This document shows, piece after piece, positions 9,173-18,918 of a stretch of 64,000 nucleotides of DNA. The notes beneath the pieces are model-generated. The model made no database searches, was not told where the DNA came from, and saw only the letters and a program-made list of their open reading frames with translations. Where the stretch lies: contig JARFXP010000005.1 of assembly GCA_029194675.1 (NCBI GenBank), positions 62,001-126,000 of the forward strand, in the 5' to 3' direction. A program made the position numbers and the translations under genes. Numbering within the stretch: the stretch's first letter is position 1; every line of letters begins with the position of its first letter. The stretch comes from Nitrospira sp. (GTDB lineage: Bacteria; Nitrospirota; Nitrospiria; Nitrospirales; Nitrospiraceae).

Positions 9173-9819
9173 GGTAATTCTCCCAGGATGGTTTCTCCAC
9201 CCTTCACCCGTTCACCAACGGCCACTCGGAGTTTAGTGCCCATCGGCAGAAAGGTATCCATGCGCGATCCGAAACGGATCAACCCATATCGTTCACCACG
9301 GATGGCTCGATCCCGTGGCGAGATCCAACACACAATACGCCGAGCGATCAATCCAGCCACTTGCACACAAAGAACCTTCATGCCTTCATGCGTCTTGATC
9401 ATCACGGCGTTCTGTTCGTTCCTCAACGTAGCCTCTGGCTTGCTGGCGACCAAAAACAGACCTGGTTGATATTGCACATCTTCGATCACTCCATCACAGG
9501 GAGTCCTATTGATGTGCACATCGAAGACATTTAAAAAGATCGTTACCCGGAAGCTGCGTTCTTTCAGGTATCGCGGCTCGAACTCTTCCTCGACGGCGAT
9601 CACTTTCCCATCTCCGGGAGCGACCACAAGATTCGGGCCCTGCGGTATGACTCTGGCCGGATTGCGAAAGAACCAGGCAGAGAACAGCGTTGCGATGCCA
9701 CCGAGAAACGCGACGGCCGGCCAGCCCAGCAATGCAGTTGCGAGTGTCACGCCGGCGGGAACCGCGATGAACGGAATTCCTTCCTTGGCGAAGGGGACGC
9801 CGACCGCACGATCTGCCAC
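9169..9819 (-). CDS. psd: phosphatidylserine decarboxylase proenzyme (short type)
   Basis: Psd decarboxylates phosphatidylserine to phosphatidylethanolamine with a pyruvoyl group made by self-cleavage. The 216-residue protein is of the short type, with two N-terminal hydrophobic stretches (about residues 15-50). The cleavage site is in IRFGSRMDTFLP, where Gly-Ser cleavage gives the pyruvoyl alpha chain. The start is GTG at 9819 with TGAGG eight bases upstream. It precedes pssA with an ATGA overlap. Confidence 0.92.
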   Translation of the reverse strand: MADRAVGVPFAKEGIPFIAVPAGVTLATALLGWPAVAFLGGIATLFSAWFFRNPARVIPQGPNLVVAPGDGKVIAVEEEFEPRYLKERSFRVTIFLNVFDVHINRTPCDGVIEDVQYQPGLFLVASKPEATLRNEQNAVMIKTHEGMKVLCVQVAGLIARRIVCWISPRDRAIRGERYGLIRFGSRMDTFLPMGTKLRVAVGERVKGGETILGELP

Positions 9820-9993
9820 AGTATTGCCTCACAGTATGAGAGTGGTCAAACGGGCTGTCTACTCCTACCCGCACCTCGACATGCCAATACGGGTCTCTCC
9901 GCAGCCAAGACCACCCTCTGTGAAAAGGCGGTTGCACTTCTCATCGTACATTGCACCTTTTGAACGATGCAAGAACGAAGCTGCCAGTCTGTC

Positions 9994-11022
<1,029 letters not shown>

Positions 11023-11066
11023 TCATTTTATTTTTATATAGCAAGTCTTCGAGTCCCAGCAGGATG

Positions 11067-11585
11067 CTACTCGCGCGCCACTTTCTTCGCTTGGACGGCA
11101 ACGGAACGGACCGGTTCGCGCGCGACGGCAACCCGACCGGTGCGGACCAACTCTTTGATCCCAAGCGGCTGAAGCAAGTTGATGATCGCTTCAATCTTCT
11201 TGGGATCTCCCGAGACTTCGATGGTGTAGGTGCTCGGCGTCGAATCGACGACGTTCGCCCGAAAGATATCCACGATTCTGAGCGCCTCGGCTCGATCCGC
11301 ATCCTTCGTATGCACCTTGATGATCGCCGTCTCTCGTGAAACAAACTCCGTTTCGTTCAAGTCCACGACCTTGATGACATCGATGAGTTTATTCAGCTGC
11401 TTCACGATCTGCTCGATGATCCGCTCATCACCCGATGTCACAATCGTCATCTGAGACATGGATGGATCAAGCGTCGGAGCGACCGACAGACTCTCGATAT
11501 TGAATCCACGGCCGCTGAATAAGCCGGCGACCCGTGACAGCACCCCGAACTTATTCTCCACAGTCACTGAGATGATGTGTTCCAT
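11067..11585 (-). CDS. ilvN: acetolactate synthase small (regulatory) subunit
   Basis: IlvN is the regulatory subunit of acetohydroxyacid synthase; it binds valine and activates the catalytic subunit. The 172 residues start with the usual MEHIISVTVENKFGVLSRVAG, an ACT domain (about residues 3-80), followed by a second ACT-like domain. The basic C-terminus (RTGRVAVAREPVRS) is normal for the family. No Shine-Dalgarno sequence stands before the ATG; the inverted repeat at 11592-11651 fills the gap to ilvB. Confidence 0.95.
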   Translation of the reverse strand: MEHIISVTVENKFGVLSRVAGLFSGRGFNIESLSVAPTLDPSMSQMTIVTSGDERIIEQIVKQLNKLIDVIKVVDLNETEFVSRETAIIKVHTKDADRAEALRIVDIFRANVVDSTPSTYTIEVSGDPKKIEAIINLLQPLGIKELVRTGRVAVAREPVRSVAVQAKKVARE

Positions 11586-11591
11586 CTATTA

Positions 11592-11651
11592 ATAGTGCTG
11601 AGTGTAATAGTGCTGAGTGCTGAGTCACTACACTCAGCACCCACTACTCAG
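11592..11651. repeat. AGTGCTGAGT-family inverted repeat between ilvB and ilvN
   Basis: Plus-strand copies of AGTGCTGAGT at about 11594, 11608 and 11616 face the inverted form ACACTCAGCACCC at 11630-11643, so the region can fold into a hairpin. A related element lies between ubact and prcB at 50254-50356. On the mRNA it sits between the end of ilvB (with AAGGAAG at the stop codon) and the ilvN start. Confidence 0.7.
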
Positions 11652-11659
11652 GACTTCCT

Positions 11660-13435
11660 TTATGCCGTTAACACCGTATCTTTATCTTCCGGCGTCACCT
11701 TCGCCGTACCGGATTGTTTCTGCTTCAACTCAGGCGGATCCTCAAGGAGCATCTCATGGTTACAGCCACCGGCCGGGATCATCGGATAGCAATTCTCATA
11801 GGGATATGTCGGCACATCCACTATGACGGGTTTATCCGTCGCCAAGGCTTCTTTCAAGACGGCATCCAGGTCGCCGACCTTCTTGACTCGCAAGCCGACC
11901 GCTCCATACGCATCCGCCAATTTGACAAAATCCGGCGTGGTATCCAGATAGCTCGACGCGTAGCGGCCTTCGTAGAACAGGTCCTGCCATTGTCGCACCA
12001 TGCCGTGAAATCCGTTGTTCAAGATGACGATCTTTACCGGCAGCTTGTTCACCACCGCCGTGGCCATTTCTTGCATGTTCATCTGGACGCTGCCGTCTCC
12101 CGCGATACACAGGACCAGTCGGTCACGAAAGGCAGCCTGCGCGCCCATCGCTGCGGGAAATCCAAACCCCATGGTGCCAAGTCCGCCTGATGTCAACCAT
12201 CGATTCGGTTTCGTCAACTTGAAATACTGTGCGGCCCACATTTGGTGTTGTCCGACATCCGTCGAGACGATCGGATCCCGATCCTTGGTCAATTCATACA
12301 GTCGCTTGACCACCTGTTGCGGCTTGATCGGCCCGTCTTTCTCTTGGTGAAACGTCAGGGGGTGGGCCTGTTGCCATTCTCGGATCTGATCCCACCAGGG
12401 CTTCCGGAGGTCTTTCTGCTCGCCATTGACCGTCGCGCGCAAGATCTGATTCAACTCACGGAGCACCGCCCTGCAATCGCCGACGATTGGAATATCGACG
12501 TGGATGTTTTTCCGAATGGAGGTCGGATCAATATCGACATGGATCACTTTCGCATAGGGACAGAACTCCGACACCTTTCCCGTTACCCGGTCGTCAAACC
12601 GTGCCCCGATGGCGATCACCAGATCGGAATAATGCATGGCCATGTTGGCTTGATACGTCCCGTGCATCCCGAGCATCCCCAGGGACAGAGAATGCTCTCC
12701 CGGAAACGCGCCAAGGCCCATCAGCGTCATGTCCACCGGAATCTGTGTCGTCTCAGCCAGCTCAAGCAGTTCCTGTGAAGCTCCGGAGAAGATCACCCCA
12801 CCACCGACATAGAGAATCGGCTTCTTGGCCTTCATGATCGCTTCGGCTGCCTGTTTGATCTGCCATTTATTCCCCTCGTAGGTCGGATTGTACCCGCGAA
12901 TCGAGACGGAATTCGGATAGATAAACTCGGCTTTGGCCATCGATACGTCTTTCGGGATATCCACCAAGACCGGGCCTGGACGGCCGGTCGTCGCGATATA
13001 AAACGCCTCTTTGATCGTTGCCGCCAAGTCGTTCACGTCTTTGACGAGAAAATTGTACTTCGTGCAGGGTCGGCTCAACCCCACGTTGTCGGCTTCCTGA
13101 AAGGCATCGTTCCCGATCAAACTGGTCGGGACTTGGCCGCTGAAGCAGACCACCGGGACAGAATCCATATAAGCATCGGCCAATGCCGTAATGACGTTGG
13201 TCATGCCGGGACCGGAGGTGACCAGACACACACCGGCCTTCCCGGTCGCCTTCGCATATCCTTCCGCCATATGACCCGCGCCCTGTTCATGGCGCGTCAA
13301 GATCACTTCAATATCTTTCTGCTGGTGAAGCGTATCGAAAATCTTCAACACAACTCCGCCAGGAAGCGCGAAGACGGTCTTCACTCCTTCCCGCTTCAGG
13401 CATTCAATGAAGATTTCAGCACCGGTGAGTTTCAT
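11660..13435 (-). CDS. ilvB: acetolactate synthase large (catalytic) subunit
   Basis: This is the catalytic subunit of acetohydroxyacid synthase (pyruvate to acetolactate; TPP, FAD, Mg). The 591 residues have the expected three-domain layout. The catalytic glutamate is in ILTRHEQGAGHMAEGYA near residue 50. The central FAD domain includes GARFDDRVTGK. The TPP motif runs from GDGSVQMN to ILNNGFHGMVRQWQ. The start is the ATG at 13435, with AAGGAGTTGCC upstream; the frame to 13456 was not used. It is first in ilvB-ilvN-ilvC. Confidence 0.97.
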   Translation of the reverse strand: MKLTGAEIFIECLKREGVKTVFALPGGVVLKIFDTLHQQKDIEVILTRHEQGAGHMAEGYAKATGKAGVCLVTSGPGMTNVITALADAYMDSVPVVCFSGQVPTSLIGNDAFQEADNVGLSRPCTKYNFLVKDVNDLAATIKEAFYIATTGRPGPVLVDIPKDVSMAKAEFIYPNSVSIRGYNPTYEGNKWQIKQAAEAIMKAKKPILYVGGGVIFSGASQELLELAETTQIPVDMTLMGLGAFPGEHSLSLGMLGMHGTYQANMAMHYSDLVIAIGARFDDRVTGKVSEFCPYAKVIHVDIDPTSIRKNIHVDIPIVGDCRAVLRELNQILRATVNGEQKDLRKPWWDQIREWQQAHPLTFHQEKDGPIKPQQVVKRLYELTKDRDPIVSTDVGQHQMWAAQYFKLTKPNRWLTSGGLGTMGFGFPAAMGAQAAFRDRLVLCIAGDGSVQMNMQEMATAVVNKLPVKIVILNNGFHGMVRQWQDLFYEGRYASSYLDTTPDFVKLADAYGAVGLRVKKVGDLDAVLKEALATDKPVIVDVPTYPYENCYPMIPAGGCNHEMLLEDPPELKQKQSGTAKVTPEDKDTVLTA

Positions 13436-13659
13436 GGCAACTCCTTCCAACCGCAAGCAGAAGGTCTACTGTCGATGGTGAAAGCTTAAAACGGTACCCC
13501 TCACGAAGCACGCATCATCGTGCAGAAATGTTTTTAAAATCAAGGGGAAAGATTTGAGATCCTAGCATCCTTACCATGGACCGTCAATACAGGGCTGCGC
13601 GAACCCCTGAGACGGAGTACGTTGAAGTGTTTGAATACGAGGAAACGTCATCGAAAAAA

Positions 13660-14095
13660 GTGCGTGGATGGAAGACCTATAAGCCGGATTCTGTCCCGCA
13701 AAGAAGTGTCCCCTTTGCTTGGATGATCATTTCTCTGGGATTCGAGTTGCCTCGAACCTCAAGCGACCTACCCGAAGACCTCGACCGGGCCAGTCGGTGT
13801 GCGGAGATCCATAAAGAGCCCGCATATGTCTTCCTATTTGGCCTTGCACCGGGCGACGCTTACCGTGCCGGTGATGTCACCACCACCGCGGTGGGCTCTT
13901 ACCCCACCGTTTCACCCTTGCCTGAGCCGCAGCGACCAGATGGGATCTCATCGCCTTGGCCATCGGCGGTTTGATTTCTGTGGTGCTGGTGTCGGATTGC
14001 TCCGCCTGGGAATTACCCAGCGCCCTGCCCCCGGAGTCCGGACTTTCCTCTCGATGGGAACCCACCGAGCGACCATCCAGTCTTCCACCCACGCT
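13660..14095 (-). ncRNA. rnpB: RNase P RNA (bacterial type A)
   Basis: On the minus strand the conserved GAGGAAAGTCCGGACTCC lies near the 5' end (about 14052-14035), and the 3' signature ACAGAATCCGGCTTAT at 13694-13679. The P1 helix is extended: GCGTGGGTGGAAGAC at 14094-14080 pairs with GTCTTCCATCCACGC at 13676-13662, with one mismatch. Six T residues follow at 13659-13654 and act as a terminator. RNase P RNA trims the 5' leaders of precursor tRNAs. A promoter sits directly upstream. Confidence 0.95.
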
Positions 14096-14100
14096 GGGTC

Positions 14101-14130
14101 AGTATAAAAAATGATGCAGGTCGGTAACAA
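14101..14130 (-). promoter_or_regulatory. sigma70-type promoter of rnpB
   Basis: On the minus strand, -35 TTGTTA (14130-14125), an 18-base spacer and -10 TATACT (14106-14101). The predicted start, six to seven bases on, falls at 14094-14095, exactly where the P1 helix of RNase P RNA begins. Confidence 0.75.
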
Positions 14131-14180
14131 GCAGACGGACCAATCCCTCTTAACTATAGGCCACCAAGCTGCAAGAGCCG

Positions 14181-15047
14181 TTACCTGCCCCCGACTTCTG
14201 GTAGAGGGGCCGCCGGCATGGGGGTCCTTTTCTGATAGATGGCCATGGCCTCAGGCATCCACTCTTTCAATTGGTCAATTCTGGTGTCGTGGCTCGGATG
14301 GGTCGACAAGAATTCTGCCGGACCTTCACCGCCCGATACCTCCGCCATCCGTTCCCAGAGTGCAACCGATTCACGTGGATCATACCCGGCATCCGCGGCT
14401 AAAAGAATTCCCACGTAATCTGCTTCCGACTCATGTTTTCGGCTAAAAGGAAGCAGCAGGCCGACCTGCGTTCCTGCACCGAGCGCCGCCATCGTCGCCT
14501 GACTAAGTGCAGGATTCTTACTACTCATCCCGACTGCCGCACCGACGACTTGAAGCCCGATCTTCGCGACTTGCCCTTGACTCATGCGCTCCGCGCCATG
14601 GCGAGCCAAGGCATGCACCACTTCATGCCCCATCACCGCCGCCAAGCCGGCTTCCGTTTTGGCCATGGGGAAAATACCCGTGTAGACCGCCATTTTTCCA
14701 CCAGGCAGCGCAAAGGCGTTCGCCGTTTTGTCATCTTTGATGACCGTGACTTCCCACTGAAACTGTTGCGCCATCTCTGCGTATTTCGACCGTTTCGCGG
14801 CCTCCACGATCCGAGCCGCCACCCGTTTCACCGGTTCAACCTCTCGCGGATCTTGGGAAGGTCTCATTTTTGGATCGCTTTTGACCTGATTGTACGCCTG
14901 AGCCCCCATTTGCATTTCCTGGCTGACCGACGTCATCAGTAGTTGTGACCGGCCTGTATAGGGGTTGGTTTCGCATCCTGCGAGGCTGATTCCCCACATC
15001 AGGAGACAGATGAGTATCGTTGTGCATATGAGCTTCTGTGCACGCAT
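14181..15047 (-). CDS. M48-family zinc metalloprotease lipoprotein
   Basis: A 288-residue exported peptidase. The N-terminal signal ends in a lipobox (ISLAGC, Cys near residue 25), so it is probably anchored to a membrane facing the periplasm. The zinc motif is HEVVHALARHG (HExxH, about residue 143), and the third ligand is the glutamate in ESEADYVGILLAADAGYDP. This layout matches periplasmic M48 proteases of the LoiP/BepA group, which help outer membrane quality control; the exact role is inference. Three in-frame starts are possible. ATG 15047 has GGAGGA six bases upstream and was chosen. Confidence 0.88.
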   Translation of the reverse strand: MRAQKLICTTILICLLMWGISLAGCETNPYTGRSQLLMTSVSQEMQMGAQAYNQVKSDPKMRPSQDPREVEPVKRVAARIVEAAKRSKYAEMAQQFQWEVTVIKDDKTANAFALPGGKMAVYTGIFPMAKTEAGLAAVMGHEVVHALARHGAERMSQGQVAKIGLQVVGAAVGMSSKNPALSQATMAALGAGTQVGLLLPFSRKHESEADYVGILLAADAGYDPRESVALWERMAEVSGGEGPAEFLSTHPSHDTRIDQLKEWMPEAMAIYQKRTPMPAAPLPEVGGR

Positions 15048-15162
15048 CATCAATCCTCCAACCGAAATCCGATCCGACAGATCCCCGCGCGATTGACCAC
15101 CATGAATTCGATTGGTAGATTACCGCGCCCTAGGAGGGACTTCTAGAGGAACCGCGAGCCCC

Positions 15163-15828
15163 ATGACAACAGCGTCACATCCCCGCAACACGATTGAACG
15201 CATCGGCATCGACGAATCCGGGAAGGGCGATTACTTTGGACCCCTCGTCATCGCAGCCGTATTCGTTGATGGGACCACCCAAGGCGAATTGAATCTGATG
15301 GAGGTCCGCGACAGCAAGAAAATTTCCGACGGCCGAATCTTGGAAATGGCTCCCGACATTAAGGCCATTTGCCCGCACAGCGTCATCGCTATCGGGCCGA
15401 AGAAGTATAACGAACTCTACACCAAGATCAAAAATCTTAATCGCTTGCTCGCCTGGGGCCATGCCAAGGCGCTTGAAACCTTGCTCGAACGAGTGACCTG
15501 TGATCGGGCCATCTCTGATCAGTTCGGAGACGAACGGCTGATTCTCAATGCCTTACAAGAAAAGGGACGGACGATCGTGCTGGAACAACGGACCAAAGCC
15601 GAATCGGACTTAGCAGTCGCCGCGGCATCAATCTTAGCACGGGCTGAGTTTCTCCTTCGCCTCAAACGCCTCTCCGCCGAAGTCGGCACCACCCTCCCCA
15701 AAGGCGCCTCTCCAGCCGTCGAACTCGCCGCTAAGATGATCATCAAGAAACACGGACGGGATCGACTGGACTCGGTCGCCAAGCTGCACTTCAAGACCAC
15801 GCAGGCCATCTTGGCCAGGCTGATCTGA
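15163..15828 (+). CDS. rnhC: ribonuclease HIII, catalytic domain only
   Basis: It would cut the RNA strand of RNA-DNA hybrids. The 221 residues open with GIDESGKGDYFGPLVIAAV, the RNase HIII signature with the first acidic metal ligands. RDSKKISD and an AESDLAVAAASILARAEF segment follow. Typical RNase HIII carries an N-terminal TBP-like substrate-binding domain of about 80 residues. It is absent here, and only about 100 bases separate this gene from its divergent neighbour. ATG 15163 was chosen; the frame extends to TTG 15112, but an ATG 10 bases upstream of that TTG is out of frame and quickly closed. Confidence 0.82.
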   Translation: MTTASHPRNTIERIGIDESGKGDYFGPLVIAAVFVDGTTQGELNLMEVRDSKKISDGRILEMAPDIKAICPHSVIAIGPKKYNELYTKIKNLNRLLAWGHAKALETLLERVTCDRAISDQFGDERLILNALQEKGRTIVLEQRTKAESDLAVAAASILARAEFLLRLKRLSAEVGTTLPKGASPAVELAAKMIIKKHGRDRLDSVAKLHFKTTQAILARLI

Positions 15829-15843
15829 TTCTCCAGCTGGCTG

Positions 15844-17210
15844 TCAGTCAACAAGGTCTGGCCTGATGGGCCCGCGCGCGGCCGATCGCAAAACACCTCC
15901 TGATGAACGCCATTCTAAAGAATGCATCGGTACGGCAGGACTCAGTGCAGTGCGGTGGCCGACTAATTGCCGGATCTTCTCGGCCAGGGTCTCTGCAATC
16001 ATGCGATTGCCTCGAGGGCTCAAGTGTACCCCGTTCATCAAGACATCTCTGTCCTGATCGAGTACCTTCTGAATGTCCACAAACGGCACACCGCTGGAAT
16101 CCGCCCAATGCTCGAGATCGGTGGTGAGCGCGCTGTGTGTAAGAAGGGGGAGCTCCCTGATCTTAATTGCACCTTCTTTTTCCAACTTGTCCTTTATTAT
16201 TTTAACTTCTGGCGCATATGTGACCCCCTTCATATCAGCTTCCTTGACGATATGGGACTTCGCCTGCTGCTTGAGAGCCACAAATATGATTCCACGCTGC
16301 TGACACTCCCGATACAGTTTGTCGATACTCGCAATGAAATGTTCGCTCGTACCCGTCATGTGCCGTTGAACCTGTCCGCGGTTGAACGTCGGCTCGGCGG
16401 TCATGTTCTGCCGAATGCTGTCGATAAACGCGACCGTGACGAGGTGATCACGCACCATCCCATAACCAGCCTTTAATGGTGTGCTCGCCGACTGTTCTCG
16501 TCTCTGGGTAGAATTCTTCCTGTCGCCCTCACTCACGCTTGGGTTTCCTCTGGCCGCATCGTTGACCCCTTCGTAAAAAGTGACCACGTCCGGGTGCAAC
16601 GGTATCGCCTCCGCATAGAAGAGGGCGAGTATTTCCTCCGAACGGAGGTGAGGAATACCGAGATTAATCACTTCAACCTTCCGGTTACCTCTGAGTCTTT
16701 GTTGAGTGCTTGTTCGAGATAGTAGGGGTAGGTTTCGTTATCGCGGTCATAGTAGCCGAACGTGGAAAAGGACCCGAGCGTGACAATGCGCGTGACTCCT
16801 GGTTTCTTGGTTTCGTCGATCTCTCTACCGCGGAACCCCCGCGAATTGATGGATGCCCTGAAAGTTTCCTTCGTCGCCGGATCATGGTCGATCTTCAATT
16901 CATGGGGGAAGAATTTTGTGTACCCCTGTTGAATACTTTCGTGCTGCATGACCGTGTGATGATCAGTCGCGGCAGGAACGTTCTGCCGTTGGAAGCGCGT
17001 GCCATAATAGAGCACGCTGGGCCCAACCCGAAAGGCGAGCACAGTCCGAAAGTCGGCCTCGACCACCGAAAGGCTAATGAGCACCATCGCAATATAGAAG
17101 CTACCTCGCTCGATGCTTGAAACTCGCACAACAGCGAGAAAGTCAGACATCAGCACTTCCTGTATGTCGATCACCTTACGAGTCCGCTCTTTTTGCGAAG
17201 GAGCATCCAT
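15844..17210 (-). pseudogene. decayed SGNH/GDSL-type hydrolase (frameshift plus lost catalytic residues)
   Basis: Two consecutive open frames (17210-16668 and 16671-15844) encode the N- and C-terminal parts of one SGNH hydrolase of about 450 residues, with a membrane segment near residues 35-55. The frames join at GTGA (16671-16668); reading through needs a shift by one base near 16675-16690, where NRKVEVINLGIPHL continues the second part. No slippery heptamer is present. The active site is also altered. Where the intact neighbour has LGDSVTFG, this one has LGSFSTFG, so the nucleophile is gone; the final DxxH is NGVH. The GVND block remains. I read it as a pseudogene; a sequencing error cannot explain the lost residues. 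Confidence 0.7.
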
Positions 17211-17223
17211 ATTCTGTTGTCCT

Positions 17224-18429
17224 CTACTTGTGACTTACCAGTATCGTCGTGGGAGAGGTCTTCGCGAGGTCACTCACAATATCGTTGGCCATCTGTTCCG
17301 CCATCACACGATGGCCTTCCCCATTAGGGTGGCCATCGACCTTCGAATTCACATGTGAAGCTATGCGCAGCCCCGCAAACCATGGTGCCATGTCCTTGAC
17401 CGGAACTCCTTTGGCATGCCGAACCACATCTTCCAGCAATAAGTTATTGTCGCGTGGATCCAACCGTTCGAAGAATAGGATGAGTGGGATCCTCCGTTCT
17501 TCACACATCTCAATTAGTTCGCCTAACGCCGACATGGACGCACGCCATCCCATCCCATTTTGCGAGGGAGCAGAAGGCTCCTCTTTTACCTGTTTAGGTA
17601 TGGCATAGCGATAGGTATGATGAGCTAATCGAAAGAGCCACAGCTTCCTCACCATAGTTTCTAACATGTCGGGAAAAGGCTTTCCCCACAGAGAACTTTG
17701 AGTCCATGGATCGAAAGGCCCTTTGTTCACTTCGATGTCATTCTGCACATAGGTCAACATCACCAAATCCGGCTGCAGATTGATCCCTTCCTGCTTGAAA
17801 TAGGTCACCTCTTGCACCGTGTTGTACCCCCCCACCCCACTGTTGATCACCCTCACCGGCCGGTGGAGACGACCTTGCAGTAATGATTCGAGCCGGGCAG
17901 TGAACGTCTTGTCCTGGTCCACCCCCCATCCAAAGGTCACCGAGTCTCCAAGCGCAAGAATCCGATATTCCCCGGCGGCTTTCGGCAAAATCGGTCGATC
18001 GCGTAATCCTCGTTCGTTATAGGTCACGCGCACGTCGCCGTAGCGGGCCTCCCAGGACGGTTTGTGGCGGAAGATGAGCTGGTCATCGGCCAGCTTGTCG
18101 CGCACGTAATTCCCTGCCAGCTCGTAGTAGGAGATCCCGAGCGGATCAACCAGACGAAGCGCCAGTTCGACCACACCGATCGATACGAGCAATGACACAC
18201 CGCTTACGAGGAGCCCTGTTTTCGCCTGGCAAAGCTTCAAGTACCAAGACGACTTGATCAGTGAGAGTATCACGGCGATACCAACCAGCAGACCAAGCAG
18301 ATAGGCATAATTCCAGCTATACCGGCCCAATACCACTGGAGGATGCGAACGATGGGTAGCCGCGAGCAGGACCCCGCTCCACGCCACGATGGAGACTCCT
18401 ATTTTTACCCACCTAAGTCGAGAACTCAT
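17224..18429 (-). CDS. SGNH/GDSL-type hydrolase, membrane anchored
   Basis: This 401-residue protein has three hydrophobic segments within about the first 100 residues, then an extracytoplasmic SGNH hydrolase domain. The four blocks are present: LGDSVTFGWG with the catalytic serine (about residue 170), the NSGVGGYNT glycine block, YVQND with the asparagine, and VDGHPNGEGH with the aspartate and histidine. Such proteins often remove acetyl or other acyl groups from polysaccharides; the substrate here is unknown. The start is ATG 18429 with CGAGGAG upstream. The broken paralogue follows after 13 bases, so the pair probably arose by tandem duplication. Confidence 0.78.
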   Translation of the reverse strand: MSSRLRWVKIGVSIVAWSGVLLAATHRSHPPVVLGRYSWNYAYLLGLLVGIAVILSLIKSSWYLKLCQAKTGLLVSGVSLLVSIGVVELALRLVDPLGISYYELAGNYVRDKLADDQLIFRHKPSWEARYGDVRVTYNERGLRDRPILPKAAGEYRILALGDSVTFGWGVDQDKTFTARLESLLQGRLHRPVRVINSGVGGYNTVQEVTYFKQEGINLQPDLVMLTYVQNDIEVNKGPFDPWTQSSLWGKPFPDMLETMVRKLWLFRLAHHTYRYAIPKQVKEEPSAPSQNGMGWRASMSALGELIEMCEERRIPLILFFERLDPRDNNLLLEDVVRHAKGVPVKDMAPWFAGLRIASHVNSKVDGHPNGEGHRVMAEQMANDIVSDLAKTSPTTILVSHK

Positions 18430-18918
18430 CACTCCTCGATCCCTTGTGCGAGAAGGGGGCAGAAGAATTCCCGTTCGATCGGTCGCAATACGCTGTCGTC
18501 CATTCAGATGCAATGTCTAACGTGTTGATATCAGATGAGAATAGAACCGTACATTCCGACACGCTTCAATAGTACAAAGGAAGGAGGGGGGGGTACTTTT
18601 GAACCTAGTAGTCCGGCAATGGTGTGAGGCAACGTCGGCCACTCGCTTACCTTGCGAATGCCGGCGCTGTGGGTGACCAGCAAACAGAAAGCGCTACAAA
18701 CTTCCCTATCCTAGGGAGATCTGACAGCAACCGCTTTGCTTGACTGAGAAGGTATTCGATGTGGCTGTTTCAGGATGATGCGGGCTGTGGCGAGGAGCCG
18801 ACGATTATCGGTATCGGACGAGATACTCGTGTATCACATCGGAACCAGCGTAGATCTCTGGGTTCTACCCTGATTGCGGTTGCAGAGTGAGATACTAAAT
18901 GGGCCAGGAACGACTGGC
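18430..18918. other. intergenic region, no gene recognised
   Basis: No ORF with coding character and no RNA family was recognised here. A short hairpin GGCCAG-GAACGA-CTGGCC lies at 18902-18919, at the 3' end of the zinc-ribbon gene on the minus strand, without a clear U-tract. The upstream region of the SGNH gene (18430-18600) presumably holds its promoter, but no convincing -35/-10 pair was picked out. Confidence 0.5.

Noticed and set aside
13576..13974. Plus-strand ORF of 132 codons beginning MDRQYRAARTPETEY
   Set aside because: From 13660 on it is antisense to RNase P RNA; the YKPDSV stretch is the translated reverse of the rnpB 3' signature, a common false gene call.
16665..16690. Programmed -1 frameshift joining the two SGNH fragments
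   Set aside because: No slippery heptamer or downstream stem was seen, and active-site residues are lost as well, so decay is a simpler reading.
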